Positions 21,934 through 33,729 of a DNA stretch of 64,000 bases are shown in pieces. The stretch spans positions 14,758,501 to 14,822,500 of the forward strand of contig NC_085128.1 of NCBI RefSeq assembly GCF_030269925.1, written 5' to 3'. Below the pieces are notes generated by a model. It made no database searches. It was not told where the DNA came from and saw nothing but the letters and a program-made list of their open reading frames with translations. This DNA is from Bombyx mori (taxonomy: Eukaryota > Arthropoda > Insecta > Lepidoptera > Bombycidae). The position numbers and the translations under genes were made by a program. Position 1 is the first letter of the stretch; each line of letters starts with the position of its first letter.

Positions 21934-23844
21934 AAATTATACATTTACCAGTACTAAAATGTTAACAAACCGGTCGTTTCGTTATTGCTCAATTGCTCAC
22001 GTTGTTTACGTAATAGTAGCTCTTGACATGCGCCGAACAAGCGAAAACTAACGAGAATTAATCGCAAAAATATTACCACTCCTTATTTTGTGAACTAAAA
22101 GCGTGTTAATTGTAATATGATTATGTTTGAATTGCAACTTTCTCTTTTTTGTTATTGTTGATATCAAAAGAAATGCCAGTAATAACGACTACTGGTACCT
22201 ATATTGGTAATTTTAATCCACGAACGTGCATATGGTTAGTACGTAGCCTCGATTTAGGTATGGAATTTTATAATTTCATGCCCACAGTCACTCAAAGATT
22301 TACAACAATCGTCAAAATCGCGATAATTATTTCCTATAAAGGCTGTCTTTCAAAATTAACTCAACGGGTCGTCGGGTCACCTTAAAGGACCACAGGTCGA
22401 CGTCGACACACGACCCTCGGCGTAACAGTAAGGTGCGCTAACTTTTGCACCATCGAGTCAGGTTAGAGTCAAGTCAGAGTTGATACAACAAGTTATGATT
22501 AGCCTACCACAGCTTTTCCACTATCAAAAGTAAAGAAGCAGACAAGTGGTTGCCGAAGACTTTATAAGCGCGAAACTGTAGTCTCAAATGTTTCAATTTA
22601 GGGAAAAGGTAATTTGTTTTATTAAAGTGAAACAGTCAGGGGCGTTAACTACTATTCCACCGCCGAGTCAGTCACAATATTAATCCAGTCATTATTAATC
22701 CATGTCGTTTATCGGCCATTAAAATTGAAGGTGAAACGTCTTTGTTAACATCTTATATAACTATTTATTATAATATAAAAGGGCAGAAAATTCATAAATA
22801 TTTTAACAATAACAATATACAAGTCATAAAATATAGTAAGTAGTGAATGAGGCAGTGATGAAACATCATCTTCATTATCAACTCGTAATTGCAGTGGTTT
22901 TTTATTGCTTGTGATTATCGTAAAACGTAAATATGTACAAAATGATTTCAGAAGAACAACATGATTGAGAATATTTACCGCGATGTAATGATAACGACGG
23001 AGGCTAAAGATCAAACCAACTCTCGCATCGTGGCTTACAAAATTCATTTTTTAATTTATACTTCTTTAGGCGCGTTATGAAAAACTGATGAGAGTTAAAT
23101 TATACGATGCGCGCGCACCGTGACACAAAATTAACAGAATGAAGTTGCCCACTAAATCGCTCATTACAATACGACCGACGTAACTTGGCGAGTCTGAATA
23201 TAGCCGCAGGTGAACTTTCCGAACCGTACCGAGAATTACCGAATTTATACGATGTCAAGAAAAGGGATGTCCAATATGCGTGTTTGAGGATGTTGTTTAA
23301 TCTAATTTTTTTTTCAAATTGATTAAAATTTAAATAAAAAAAGAAATAAATTTAATATAAATAAAGTATAACTTCTTACGCGGGTACATAACCTACACGC
23401 ACCCTTTTTTTTTTAATGACACGCAAAACCACATTCTTCTGATCTATATTTATTTAAAGATAATTGAAATCTGTTTAGGCAATCTGAATTTAGCAGGAGT
23501 TTTCTAATTATACTTTAATTTACAATCTCAATAAACAAAAACAGTAAAGTGTGGTTTTTCAATTATTTGTTTTTCAGATTTCATGTTTATGCACTGTTTT
23601 GCATTTAAAAAAATATTGGCTTGGCTTGATTGAAGTGCATAATACATCTTCATTCAAGCATCTACTTGTAAACTTTCACTTTTTAGTCAAATTTAATTTT
23701 ATTTGCAATAAACAAGACTTCCTGTCAAGCACGTGTTAATTCGTTACCGGAAGCTATAGATGAAACAATGTGAATAATAACTCTCATCTTGAGACATGAG
23801 TCTCTACTAAGCCATGAGCCATGAGGCTAGACATGAGGCGGTTA
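21934..23844. other. Gene-free DNA, possible SINE remnants
   Basis: No gene. 22380-22480 and 22655-22670 contain GACCCTCGGCG and CACCGCCGAGTCAGTCA, resembling decayed family 3 SINE heads. The small open frames show no domain. Confidence 0.35.
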
Positions 23845-23968
23845 TTTTTTTTTTTTTTTTTTTTATTGCCCTTGTAGGCAGACGAGCATACGGCCCACCT
23901 AATGGTGAGTAGTTACCGTCGCCCATGGACTTCAGCAATGCCAGGGGCAGGGCCAAGCCGCTGCCTAC
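23845..23968 (-). mobile_element. Family A LINE 3' end
   Basis: Poly(T), then TTGCCCTTGTAGGCAGACG to GGGCCAAGCCGCTGCCTAC. Confidence 0.7.
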
Positions 23969-24718
23969 TATATTATTATACTATCTATTATATTATACTA
24001 TACTTATATCTCAAGTCAGACTCATAAGACCCCTTTTAGTAATTACGAATAATATAGATCACGTGAGATTTATTTTTATTTTACTCTTTCATCATAATAT
24101 GGTGATTTGATAGAAATAAGAGATTTTGGAGGTTTTAACGATAGCGGGAAGATCTTCCACTGAGAGAGTGAAATTGCTCCGAAGACCGACGGCCTAAATG
24201 TTGTTGTTCGGAGCTTGTATATATGCAAGCTTATCTTGAAAATGTAGTAATCGAGATTCAGACATTTGTCAAATATCTTGTCCTCTATAATGGATCTATA
24301 ATGTAATAAAATATTTTACATTTCGTAAAATAGCATAATTTGAGACATAAAATAAAAAGCTCAAAAGAAATGTTGACAACGCATATGTATTTAAATCAGG
24401 CTAATTATTGCGTGATTGTGACAAAACTTTCGTACATGTCAAAATGTACTTTATGTTGATGGGGATAGAGTATGAATTTTATTAACAAACCGTATATGAA
24501 TAAAGGAACGCGGTGTTAGCAAATATGAAAGCTATGCAGTATACTGCGTAGATATAATTTATTTATGCAACCTAACTCCTTACTTATTTATTGTAGATAA
24601 TTAAATATTTGACTAAAATTTATTTAGAATTCTTGAAAAAAAAAACCGTCATCATGGATAGAACCATTATATGGCCTATAATGACCTATAGGCCATACAA
24701 CTAGGCCATAGGCTCATT
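23969..24718. other. Gene-free AT-rich DNA
   Basis: No supported feature. 24660-24715 has a local TAGGCCATA duplication. Confidence 0.4.
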
Positions 24719-25159
24719 TCTTTTTTTTTTTATTGCTTAGATGGATAGCCCAGCTCACAGCCCACCTGGTGTTAAGTAGTTACTGGAGCCCATAGACATC
24801 CACAACGTAAATGCGCCACCCACCTTGAAATATAAGTTCTAACATCTCAGATTAGTTACAATGGCTGCCCCACTCTTCAAACCGAAATACATTACTGCTT
24901 CACGGCGGAAATAGACAGGGTGGTAGTACCTATCCGTACGCACTCACAAGAAGTCCTATCGCCAGTAATTACGCAAATTATAAATTTGCGGGTTTCATTT
25001 TTATAACACGATGTTATTCCTTCACAATGGGAGTCAATCGTGAACATTTGTTAAATACGTATTTCATTAGAAAAATTCATACTTGCTGGCGGGATTCGAA
25101 CACCGTTACATCGCTAGACGCGAATGCACCGGACTTCTTATCTTTTAGGCCACGACGAC
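24719..25159 (-). mobile_element. Bm1 SINE, full length
   Basis: Antisense copy from poly(T) to TTAGGCCACGACGAC, with the tRNA-like head (CGGGATTCGAACACCG). Confidence 0.88.
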
Positions 25160-25718
25160 ATACAAACTGATATAATTAGCTGTTAATGGCGTCAAACTAT
25201 TACCGTGACCGGTAATCAGCACGTGAATGACTCGTCTATTTTCAGGTATGACATGAAATCGACAATTAGAATAGCTATAATTGCATTGCATAAGAAACAG
25301 CGGTAAGAAACCGTACGCTCTTAATTATTTGTAACTCTGTATCATTACTACAGCTGTGATACTTCTATGTTCATTACATACCTCGTAACGACATAGAATT
25401 GCTACGTACCTAACGTGTTTGTTTGAAGTTCAGGTCAACAATGTCTTTAGAAAGTTGTTACAACTTTTACACTAAAGTCTAGACGCTGTCCGAAAATCAG
25501 GCTAGCACTAGGCCTCAATTTATCAAACACAATAGATTAAAGCCAAGAGGAATCAACACAATTATAGAGCATATCTATTTGTAAGTTAAAACAGTGCTAG
25601 GAGGGAGTTTCTGTGACGCGTTAATTATAGTGTTTTAGAATTGATTTCTTTTTTGAAGTTAACTGTTTTCTTTTTACTATGTATATGTTATACTGTACTA
25701 TATGTTATATTTGAGTTT

Positions 25719-26180
25719 TCTATATTAATTAATATTAATATTATAAAGAGGAAAGATCTGTTTGCTTGTTTGTATTGAATAGGCTCCGAAACTACTGAAC
25801 CGATTTGAAAAATTATTTCACTGTTTGGAAGCTACACCATTCCCGAGTGACATGGGTTATAATATTTTTTGAAAAAAATTAAGCATCCTTACTAAAACTC
25901 CAATAATGTAACCCAACGTGTAAAAAAATTACCTAAAATATTATTTACATCGCGTGCCCTGCGAAAACTATTAATGATAGAATAAAATAATGTCCTACGA
26001 CTTTGTAGAAAACATCGTTATTTAGAAAAAGTGTCGCGACAGCGTATGTCTAACTATTATAGTTATGCCGCAATAAGTGTTCTTTAATTAAAAAAAAATA
26101 AAACAACGCTAAATACAACAACTTCAAATATCGTTGAAATTTTTGTTAAAGACCCGAGCGGAGCCGGAGCGGGCCGCTAG
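25719..26180 (+). mobile_element. Non-autonomous Helitron
   Basis: Starts TCTATATTAATTAATATTAA, contains ATAAAGAGGAAAGATCTG and AGGCTCCGAAACTACTGAAC, and ends GAGCGGGCCGCTAG-T. It is a longer relative of 71-280. 25160-25718 holds nothing recognisable. Confidence 0.7.
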
Positions 26181-26284
26181 TATTTTAAATATTTTTTTTA
26201 TATAGATGAGCAGATAAATTTACGATCGATGTTTTGTTGTGTGGATAAGATTGTGTGGATAATAGAAGATAATGAAATAGAAAA

Positions 26285-26345
26285 ATTCGCTGTGCCGACC
26301 CCACCTATTGGGATAAGGTGGGGACAAAGAAGAAGAAGAGTTTCA
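26285..26345 (+). mobile_element. RTE-type LINE tail fragment
   Basis: GCCGACCCCACCTATTGGGA then AAGAAGAAGAAGAG, the 3' terminus of an RTE-like LINE. Confidence 0.45.
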
Positions 26346-26454
26346 TTAACAACACCACTGCGAAACAAGCTCATAACGACCTACCGCAGTACTTCCAGCT
26401 CGTACCGACGAAGAAAACTATTTCTCTCTGGCTAGTGCGGACCGATTATTTCTA

Positions 26455-26660
26455 TTTTTATTAATTTATTGCATAGATGGGTGGACGAAGCTCAGCTGGT
26501 GTTAAGTGGTTACCGGAGCCCATAGACATCTACAACCGTACAACGTAAACGCCGCCATCCACCTTACGATATGAGTTCTAAGTTCTCGGTATAGTTACAA
26601 CGGCTGCCCCACCCTTCAAGCCGAAACGCATTACTGCTTCACGGCAGAAATAGGCAGGGG
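26455..26660 (-). mobile_element. Bm1-type SINE, truncated
   Basis: Antisense body ATTGCATAGATGGGTGGACG to CAGAAATAGGCAGGGG, with a short duplication (CAACCGTACAACGTAAACG) inside. Confidence 0.75.
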
Positions 26661-26820
26661 TTTTCAGGTATTCGTTCGTCCACCCATCATCATTATCCTG
26701 CCCTTCTCTCAGTCACCTGGGGTCGGCGCAACATGTTTTCTCCTTCCATCCTCTCCACACATCCATCGCAACATTCGCATCTCTGCTGCATGCAATCGCC
26801 CCACCCATCTGTGCTATAAA
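26661..26820 (-). mobile_element. RTE-type LINE fragment
   Basis: CTGCCCTTCTCTCAGTCACC, GGGGTCGGCGCAACATG and CACATCCATCGCAACATTC are the antisense of the RTE ORF end seen in sense at 53838-54420. Confidence 0.55.
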
Positions 26821-27045
26821 AAAATGTTTACGAGATATATCTTTTTTTATTTAAAGTACACGCTTTCTTCCCGGGCATTTGTGCTTCATGCTTAGCTGTC
26901 ACCCTGGAAACAGACCCGTGATCTTTCGCGGTGTGAGTCCTTAACTCTATGCTTGTCGCTCCATAGCTTTGTCCTTGACGTTAGTACCTGCACGCATCTG
27001 GGTCAAACAAGTGACCCCTTTGCGTCGGATAGGGCTCATAATTAT

Positions 27046-27236
27046 GGGAACGAAGTACCTTAAGGGACGATGCGGAGGGGTAGCCTAACCGGGAAAAAAC
27101 GTCCGTAACGTAAGATTTTTATTAGTAATGCACACATTGTACGACTTAACTTTGTAATAACGTACAAATTAGTAATGCACACAGTGTATGACTTAACTTT
27201 GTAATAACGTACAATAAATAACATCTTTTTTTATCA
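27046..27236 (+). repeat. Palindrome-ended repeat, partial, with a 47-bp tandem duplication
   Basis: GGGAACGAAGTACCTTAAGGG, GACGATGCGGAGGGGTAGCC and AAACGTCCGTAACGTAAG match the left part of 37314-37705. 27121-27167 and 27168-27214 are a direct 47-bp duplication (ATTAGTAATGCACACA...) with three mismatches. 26821-27045 has no assigned feature. Confidence 0.55.
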
Positions 27237-27679
27237 TTCACTGACCACGATCTCAGAGCGTTCGTTTGCGCAATACACTAACTCTTATGCAAACAACCGT
27301 GAATGAAGTGTACCACAATAAGTTCGCACGTTAACGAATGACCGTGGGTTGTTACGAAACCTCCAGTTTTATTTTCATTAAAAATAAAATAATAAAATAA
27401 AATAAATTTCAGTTTAAGTTTTAATTGTTCTCATTAATTAATTATACAATTTAAGGTCTTAAACTATTGAACTATTTCTAATCACATAACTTTTAGTATA
27501 CAAGTGACCTTAACGTGATTAACAATGCAAATTTCTAAAAATTGCAGTTCCGGACTTTAATGCAAATATGCTATCGTACGTCGTGAAGTTTGTGTGTGAG
27601 TAAGGCCACGATACCTACACTTTTAAAGATTTCACATGAAATCTAAGAATTACATTTTGACAGCTATCATAATAATATA

Positions 27680-28978
27680 CCTAGTCAGGTCATAAGTATT
27701 GTCACACAGTAAAAACTTTTCTTTTAGAATGCTGGCCACAAAAAAGTTTATTGAATTCGAATTTCGAATTGGTCATGAAAATAAAAATGTATACTTTTAG
27801 AATTTTACTCATTTTTAAATATGGATTGGACGCTTAAAGAAGACCGTGTTGCAGTTATTGCGTTGCATCGTTGCGGTTACGCGCCAATTCAAATTTTTAA
27901 CATACTGAAAAATTTTAATTTAACCAAAAGATTCGTTTATCGTACCATCAAACGATACAATGAAGACTCTAGTGTAGATGACAGGTCAAGAAGTGGTCGC
28001 CCTCGGTCTGTTAGGACTCCAGTAGTGATAAAAGCTATGAAGGCGCGAATTCAAAGAAATCCCAAACGTAAGCAGAAACTGTTGGCCCTTCAGATGGGGT
28101 TAAGCAGAACCACGGTGAAAAGTGTGTTAAATGAAGGCTTCGGGCATATCGAAGAAAAACAGGACATCGTTTGAATGCTCGTCTAATGGACCTGAGACTG
28201 AAGAGATGCTGCGCCTTATTGAAACGGTACGCGGGAAAAAAATATCGGGAAATTCTTTTTTCGGATGAGAAATTTTTTAACATAGAAGAGAGCTACAATA
28301 AACAAAATGATAGGTGTACGCACACAGTAGTGAAGAAGCGAGCAACCGTATTCCGCGTGTCCAACGAGGTCATTTTCCATCCTCGCCCATGGTATGGTTG
28401 GGAGTTTCTTATTGGGGCTTAACAGAGGTACATTTTTGTTAGAAAGGTGTAAAAACGAATGCAGTTGTGTATCAAAATACAGTCCTGACGAACCTTGTGG
28501 AACCTATTTCTCATACCATGTTCAATAACAGGCACTGGGTATTCCAACAAGATTCGACGCCAGCTTATAGAGCGAAGAGCACACAAGACTGGCTGGCGGC
28601 GCGTGAAATCGACTTCATCCGGCACGAAGACTGGCCCTCCTCCAGTCCAGATTTGAATCCGTTATATTACAAGATATGGCAACACTTGGAGGAAAAGGCG
28701 TGCTCAAAGTCTCATCCCAATTTGGAGTCACTCAAGACATCCTTGATTAAGGCAGCCGCCGATATTGACATGGACCTCGTTCGTGCTGCGATAGACGACT
28801 GGCCGCGCAGATTGAAGGGCTGTATTCAAAATCACGGAGGTAATTTTGAATAAAGTTTAGTGTCATAAGAATCTATGTTTTGTTAAGTTCATTTTGGTAT
28901 ATGAGTGGTTACATAATGAATAAACTTGTTTCAATTATTTTACATTAAACATGTGACAGAATTTATGACCTGACTAGG
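27680..28978 (+). mobile_element. maT-type DD37D mariner, full length
   Basis: A 1299-bp element flanked by TA (27678-27679, 28979-28980). The 27-bp inverted termini (CCTAGTCAGGTCATAA...) match at 24 of 27 positions. It differs in termini and coding sequence from the 4756-6063 copy, so it is a different subfamily. Confidence 0.92.
27821..28853 (+). pseudogene. DD37D mariner transposase, frameshifted, third catalytic residue lost
   Basis: Transposase of the 27680-28978 element. The N-terminal frame 27821-28174 begins MDWTLKEDRVAVIALHRCG and has the helix-turn-helix region and GRPRS linker. The middle frame 28171-28422 carries ILFSDEKFF, the first catalytic aspartate. The third frame, 28467-28853, carries VFQQDSTPAYRAKS and SSSPDLNPLYYKIW. 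The residue 38 after the second aspartate, where DD37D enzymes have aspartate, is tyrosine (PLYY versus PLDY in the other copy). Shifts lie near 28170 and between 28400 and 28450. Frameshifts plus loss of a catalytic residue make it inactive, although the ends are well kept. Confidence 0.9.
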
Positions 28979-29264
28979 TATATATAGACATCCATGGACA
29001 TAATAATAATAATTGTCTATGGATTTCAACCAAAGAATCGAGATTGAATAATGAGAGATCGATATTATTGATCCTTCGTAATTATTTATGTTGTGAATGT
29101 GAACATTCCTAAAGTTATACTAAGTAAACTACTTTGGCTTAAAATTTATTTTGGAGGTCAGTTTATTAAAATAAATACCAAAACTAGATTGTTGTAATCG
29201 TTTCAGATTCACCAATACTATTTCAATTCCGGTCATTGTTCTCGTCAAACCCGTCGCTTGCACC

Positions 29265-29480
29265 GAAGGGCTCAGCGAGCAAATTAGCCCACAGACACAG
29301 CCCACTGAGTTTCTCGCCGGATCTTCTCAGTGGGTCACGTTTCCGATCCGGTAGTAGATTCTTCGAAGAACTGCTCTTACAGCGTTAGCAATGTCGTCAG
29401 GTTTAAGCCCGTGAGCTCATCTACTCACCCAGAGAATCTAGTATAACCCCTCGAGGTCACTAGAACATGTAGAAAAAATA
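29265..29480 (+). mobile_element. Non-LTR retroposon 3' segment (family C)
   Basis: CACAGCCCACTGAGTTTCTC, GGATCTTCTCAGTGGGTCAC, GGTAGTAGATTCTTCGAAG and AAGCCCGTGAGCTCATCTAC. Copies at 38782 (-), 41845 (+), 45875 (-), 57440 (+) and 62826 (+). Confidence 0.55.
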
Positions 29481-29990
29481 ATAATTAAAAAATAAAATAT
29501 AAACTAATTTTGTGAAATTTTAAATCAATATTGACTCCATTATTCTTTAAAATTAAAAAATAATAATAGGAAACAGCAATTTGAGGAATAATCATGGGCT
29601 CGAACATGGTACTTTCTTCACTGCATACTGGAATTCATAGTTCATGCCGGTAGACCAGGAGTACTGCTTACACATGAAGTAAATATTCCTATGATATTGA
29701 ATCTTCTTGTTAATCCTTTGATATTTTTTCTTGATCGACGGTATCTTGTAGTCAAATATTATGCAGCATACAAATCACCGCATTGTTAAGAAGACGGATG
29801 TGTGATTTACGGAGATACTTGATAGCTACAAAACACTCAAATTGCTACAAAGTTCAGATTCTTCTGCCGCATTGATATCATAAACACATTTCACTTCACT
29901 TCACTAGTTGTAACGTAAACAGCACACAACTCACAATCAGCCGATTTGTACGTAAGGTTAATTATAGTTTATTTATTTATTTAAAATAAT
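29481..29990. other. Gene-free AT-rich DNA
   Basis: No recognised element or coding signal. Confidence 0.4.
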
Positions 29991-30528
29991 TGGAACGAAG
30001 TTCCTTACGGCAGGCTTGGAGGGGATAGGGATTTTGCTGCGCGACCGAACTGAAAAAAATGTGATAGTAAAACCGTAAGAAAAAATCCGTGGAAAAAAGT
30101 GCGTGAAATAAAACCGTTAAATGAGACGTGCGCATGCGCGACAGTCGCATACACAAGGGAGTAGTGTATAATACCTTTCTCTTTCTCCTTCTTTCTTTTC
30201 GTTCTCTAATCCCTTCTCTCTCTATTTAGTAATTATTTCTATTTCTATGTAATTTTATGTTGTCAACCAAAAATAAAGAGATATATTTTGTTATTTTAAT
30301 TGATAATTTGAATTACTATTTTTTTTATTTTACGTAATTTATTATTTCCTAAAATACTGAATTTCCTAAATACTTTCCCGTACTTAAATAAAAACTAATC
30401 AGCAAAATTTAAGAGAAAAACCAAGAAAACCTACATAAAATTGAGCACCATTTCTTTTTTTGCAATTTGTGTCGATTCTACATTAGCCGAAGGAACTTCG
30501 TTCCTGCCTGGTGTCCCACGACACCACA
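29991..30528. repeat. Palindrome-ended repeat element, longest copy
   Basis: Left end TGGAACGAAGTTCCTTACGG; right part GAAGGAACTTCGTTCCTGCC, then GGTGTCCCACGACACCACA. The first 13 bases (GGAACGAAGTTCC) recur inverted near the right end. The 538-bp interior is non-coding, with a pyrimidine-rich tract. A copy with identical ends but about 156 bp shorter is at 40813-41194, and a diverged one is at 37314-37705. It looks like a non-autonomous DNA transposon of a family I cannot name. Confidence 0.65.
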
Positions 30529-32600
30529 AATATTTTTTTTTTTAAAATAAGGGTCAAGACAAGCAATTTTTTCACGGAAACATTACATTCGTAATAATAG
30601 TAGATAATATGTATAAATTAAATAATAATAAAGTACGTTTGAGTAAAGAAAAATATGAGGCCACTCTCCATACATTGCACGGCCCACTAAACGAAGTTCA
30701 AGGACAGTAATGAAATTAAGTTTAAATAACAGACTATATTATTATATCCCTTTTATTATAAACAAATTAAAATCAATATTGTTAATGGGGATACAGAGAT
30801 ATTTAAAAAATAAGTTAAGAATTTTAGGTTATATCATATGATTTTGCTGTCAATACACTTACACTTTAAGATCATCATCAGCTTAAATATTATTTATATT
30901 ACTATACTTTATGACACAGATATAATTCAATGAACGCCAAGACTTAATTTTATGCACAACAAAATATAATAAGCAACGAAACACTTAATATCCACAATGC
31001 GCACGAGTGGGAAAACGACTGATGAGATGTAAAACGTCAATAAACATTAAACAAGCCTAGTTTTTTTTGCTTAATGCAATAATTATTCATCCATGTAATG
31101 ATTTATTCTACGGATTTAAAAGTATAAAATTAGATTTTTGTTTAGATATAATATTTTATATTAATTTTAAAATCCATTAATTAAATATGTTAATATATTT
31201 TGCTAGTTTTTTGCAATATAATGTTTTTTTTAAGAAGATTTAATGTGAATTGTTTGAAATATATATATATATATATTTTACCCATGACAACTCCTTCAAT
31301 ATTATCAATGTAGCTTAGTCATGCTGATTTCTTTTTATTTATGATTTTAATTATCCCGCCATTAAAATACACTTAAATTTTATAAGTATGTAAAAATGAA
31401 ATGTTTTTTTCTATAGATATTTCATTAATGTCCTTAAGAGCACGAGTAGCTGGGCCGAAAATGGCCCATGTCCTTTATGCCTTAAGCTTGACAATCAGCA
31501 AATTTATTGGGACCTTATCGTACGATTTGATTCGGCATAGTCGCATCACTTTATACATTGGGTGTCTTATTTTGTAGAAAACGTTTTTTCCTCAAATAAT
31601 TAGTTTAGCTATTAGTATAAGTAATTATCAGTCTCCGACACTTATTATTTAGGAAGAAGGCTATGAAATCTTTTGACTAAGACGCACAAAAATATTCGGT
31701 GGCACTAAGCTGTATCGACCATGAGTCAACATATTCCACTTAAATTTGAACCAAACAATTTGACAGCCGTGTACTTTAAGTACGACGAGGCATGATATTA
31801 AAGAACTTTCTCCGAAATTATCTAATGCTTTTATTATACTCACTATACGTGAAAGTGAAAATGTAATTTGATCAAAACCGGTTCCAAGCAATCCACACAC
31901 TTTAAGTAACACAAGACGTAATTAGCACCCTCTTATTTCAATTAAAATGAATTTACGATTAATCAATATCATTTTCTTGTTTCAAACATCTCGAATACTC
32001 CATAGTACGACTAAGGTCGTCTTTGATATTTGAATTACAAATTTAATGTCGGTGAAACTAAGAGGCACGTCTGGTATTTTAATATTTTTTGTGTTCCGTG
32101 TTGAGAATTTACCCTTATTGTCGTATGATATAAGGCAATACTGTTATCCTGTTTCAACCATTTAGCCTATTGATTTCCAACACGACGCATGCCAATTGCG
32201 CTGTGCTCCTCTTCCAGTTCAGAAACAAACACTCAAAATTTAATTTAAGACAGCCATCGCTTGATAAGCGATTTCCTTAAGACTATATTATGAAATAATT
32301 AACACAATTAAATATGCATGTTTCACGTAATATGTATGGCGGTCACTAGGTTATATGAATATGAATTATCGTGACATTTATATTTATGTTGCGTTAGTAG
32401 AATACGTTCAATACGGATGACTTGCAATGAAAGGACGAGGCTTTTATCTAACTCACTGTGCCGGTGACATTTTCAGCCATTACATATTATGCCGTAAGCC
32501 ATACATTGCTTCATTTGGCGTTACTTTGATATGCTTGTACTCGACCTAATGGCCTGTGCAGTATTGAGTTGTTACTGCAACTCAGGATCGTGTGTACCAG
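30529..32600. other. Gene-free AT-rich DNA
   Basis: A (TA)n run lies at about 31258-31277. No gene or recognised repeat; the antisense frame 31912-31661 shows no domain. Confidence 0.45.
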
Positions 32601-32664
32601 ACTTTACATCGTTATGTGTATGGGCTTAAGAGCCACTTGGCATCGCTTGGACCACAAACCCATT

Positions 32665-33720
32665 CATCTAGTGCAAAAAACTGACGACGTGTGAGCAAGG
32701 TGTCAATTGGAATTGAAATAACGTCCCCTGAATGCCTTTCTTGAAGAATTCAGGTGTACAGGAGCCAAAAAACTCTTCAAAGACATTTTGCAGAGACTCT
32801 TGGGTATTGAATTTCGTCCCTGGCAAAAAGTTGCCAAACTTTGAAAAAAGTAAATCCTGTCGACGCATGGTCTGGTGAGTACGGTGGACGACGCAATACT
32901 TCAAACCCTAACTTGTAGTTTAGAAACCGTCTTTGTACCGTGTGAGATTGAGCTTCGTCGTGTTGGAGCAGCCGGGACGACATTACCCAAATCTGGTCGG
33001 AAATACGAAGATTCTCCAACACTATGTGCAGTTTTTTACAGTTCGCATTCGTAATGCTGGTGCCATTTGGCAAGAAGCTGTGATTAATTATAACTTATTT
33101 GGTCAAGGTAGCTTTTTTAGGGGCAAGTTTTAGTTTGGAGCATTGCCTAGGTGCGGAACCAAGGTCTAACCAACATGATGACCGCTTACGATCATCAAAA
33201 ATAACCATTTTTCGTCGCAAGACAATGCAGTTCAAAATAAATTCTGGTGTCTGTTAAGCAACGCGAGGGATATTTTTTTTTCGGGCCGAGAGCCGAACCT
33301 CCTACGAGGTCCCCGCGCCTAGGGGGCGCGCGAAGTATGTGGGACTTGGGTATCTGCAGATTTTGGGAGCAGACCGCGGGTACAAGGATATTTTTAGGGC
33401 TCTACCGTACTAAGCGACTCGCATTGCACTCTCTCACCCCACATCCGGACTCCGCCCGGGGTCAAAACCCGGTCAGAGTAAGGGGGTTCCCGCGGTTAAC
33501 ACTACAACCAGACTACGCGAGGGATATCTTAAGGTATTAGTCGCGCTAAAGATCGTTCAATTCGTGTGGCACCGACTTTTCAAGATTTTTAACTTGCCTT
33601 TTTACGCAAATGGACCAATATTGCTTTGATGCTAACTTTCAAAACGGCACACTGAGTATCGCCTTTAATTCGTCTTTGTTGACTTTAGTTTTCGGGCGAC
33701 TACGAGGTTCATTACGGTAT
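32665..33720 (-). pseudogene. Mariner (cecropia/Hsmar1-like) transposase relic
   Basis: Minus strand. The N-terminal remnant at about 33712-33535 reads NEPRSRPKTKVNKDELKAIL and ends near VPHELND. After a GC-rich insertion the frame resumes with DEKW, WLDLGSAPRQCSKLKL, ENLRISDQIW, LLQHDEAQSH, FEVLRRPPYSPDHAS and a C-terminal block. PPYSPD and the order of motifs are typical of DD34D mariners such as those of cecropia moth. Several frameshifts and stops are present and the catalytic HDN is HDE. This is an old copy; no termini could be fixed. Confidence 0.75.
33261..33527 (-). mobile_element. GC-rich retroposon inserted in the mariner relic, 13-bp target duplication
   Basis: 33274-33514 is a GC-rich block ending, on the minus strand, in a run of A (the T-run at 33274). 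It is flanked by a perfect 13-bp direct repeat ACGCGAGGGATAT at 33261-33273 and 33515-33527. Poly(A) plus target duplication indicates target-primed retroposition of a truncated LINE or SINE. Contents (AACCCGGTCAGAGTAAG, GGGGCGCGCGAAG) are not recognised. Confidence 0.8.
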
Positions 33721-33729
33721 TGCTACGGT

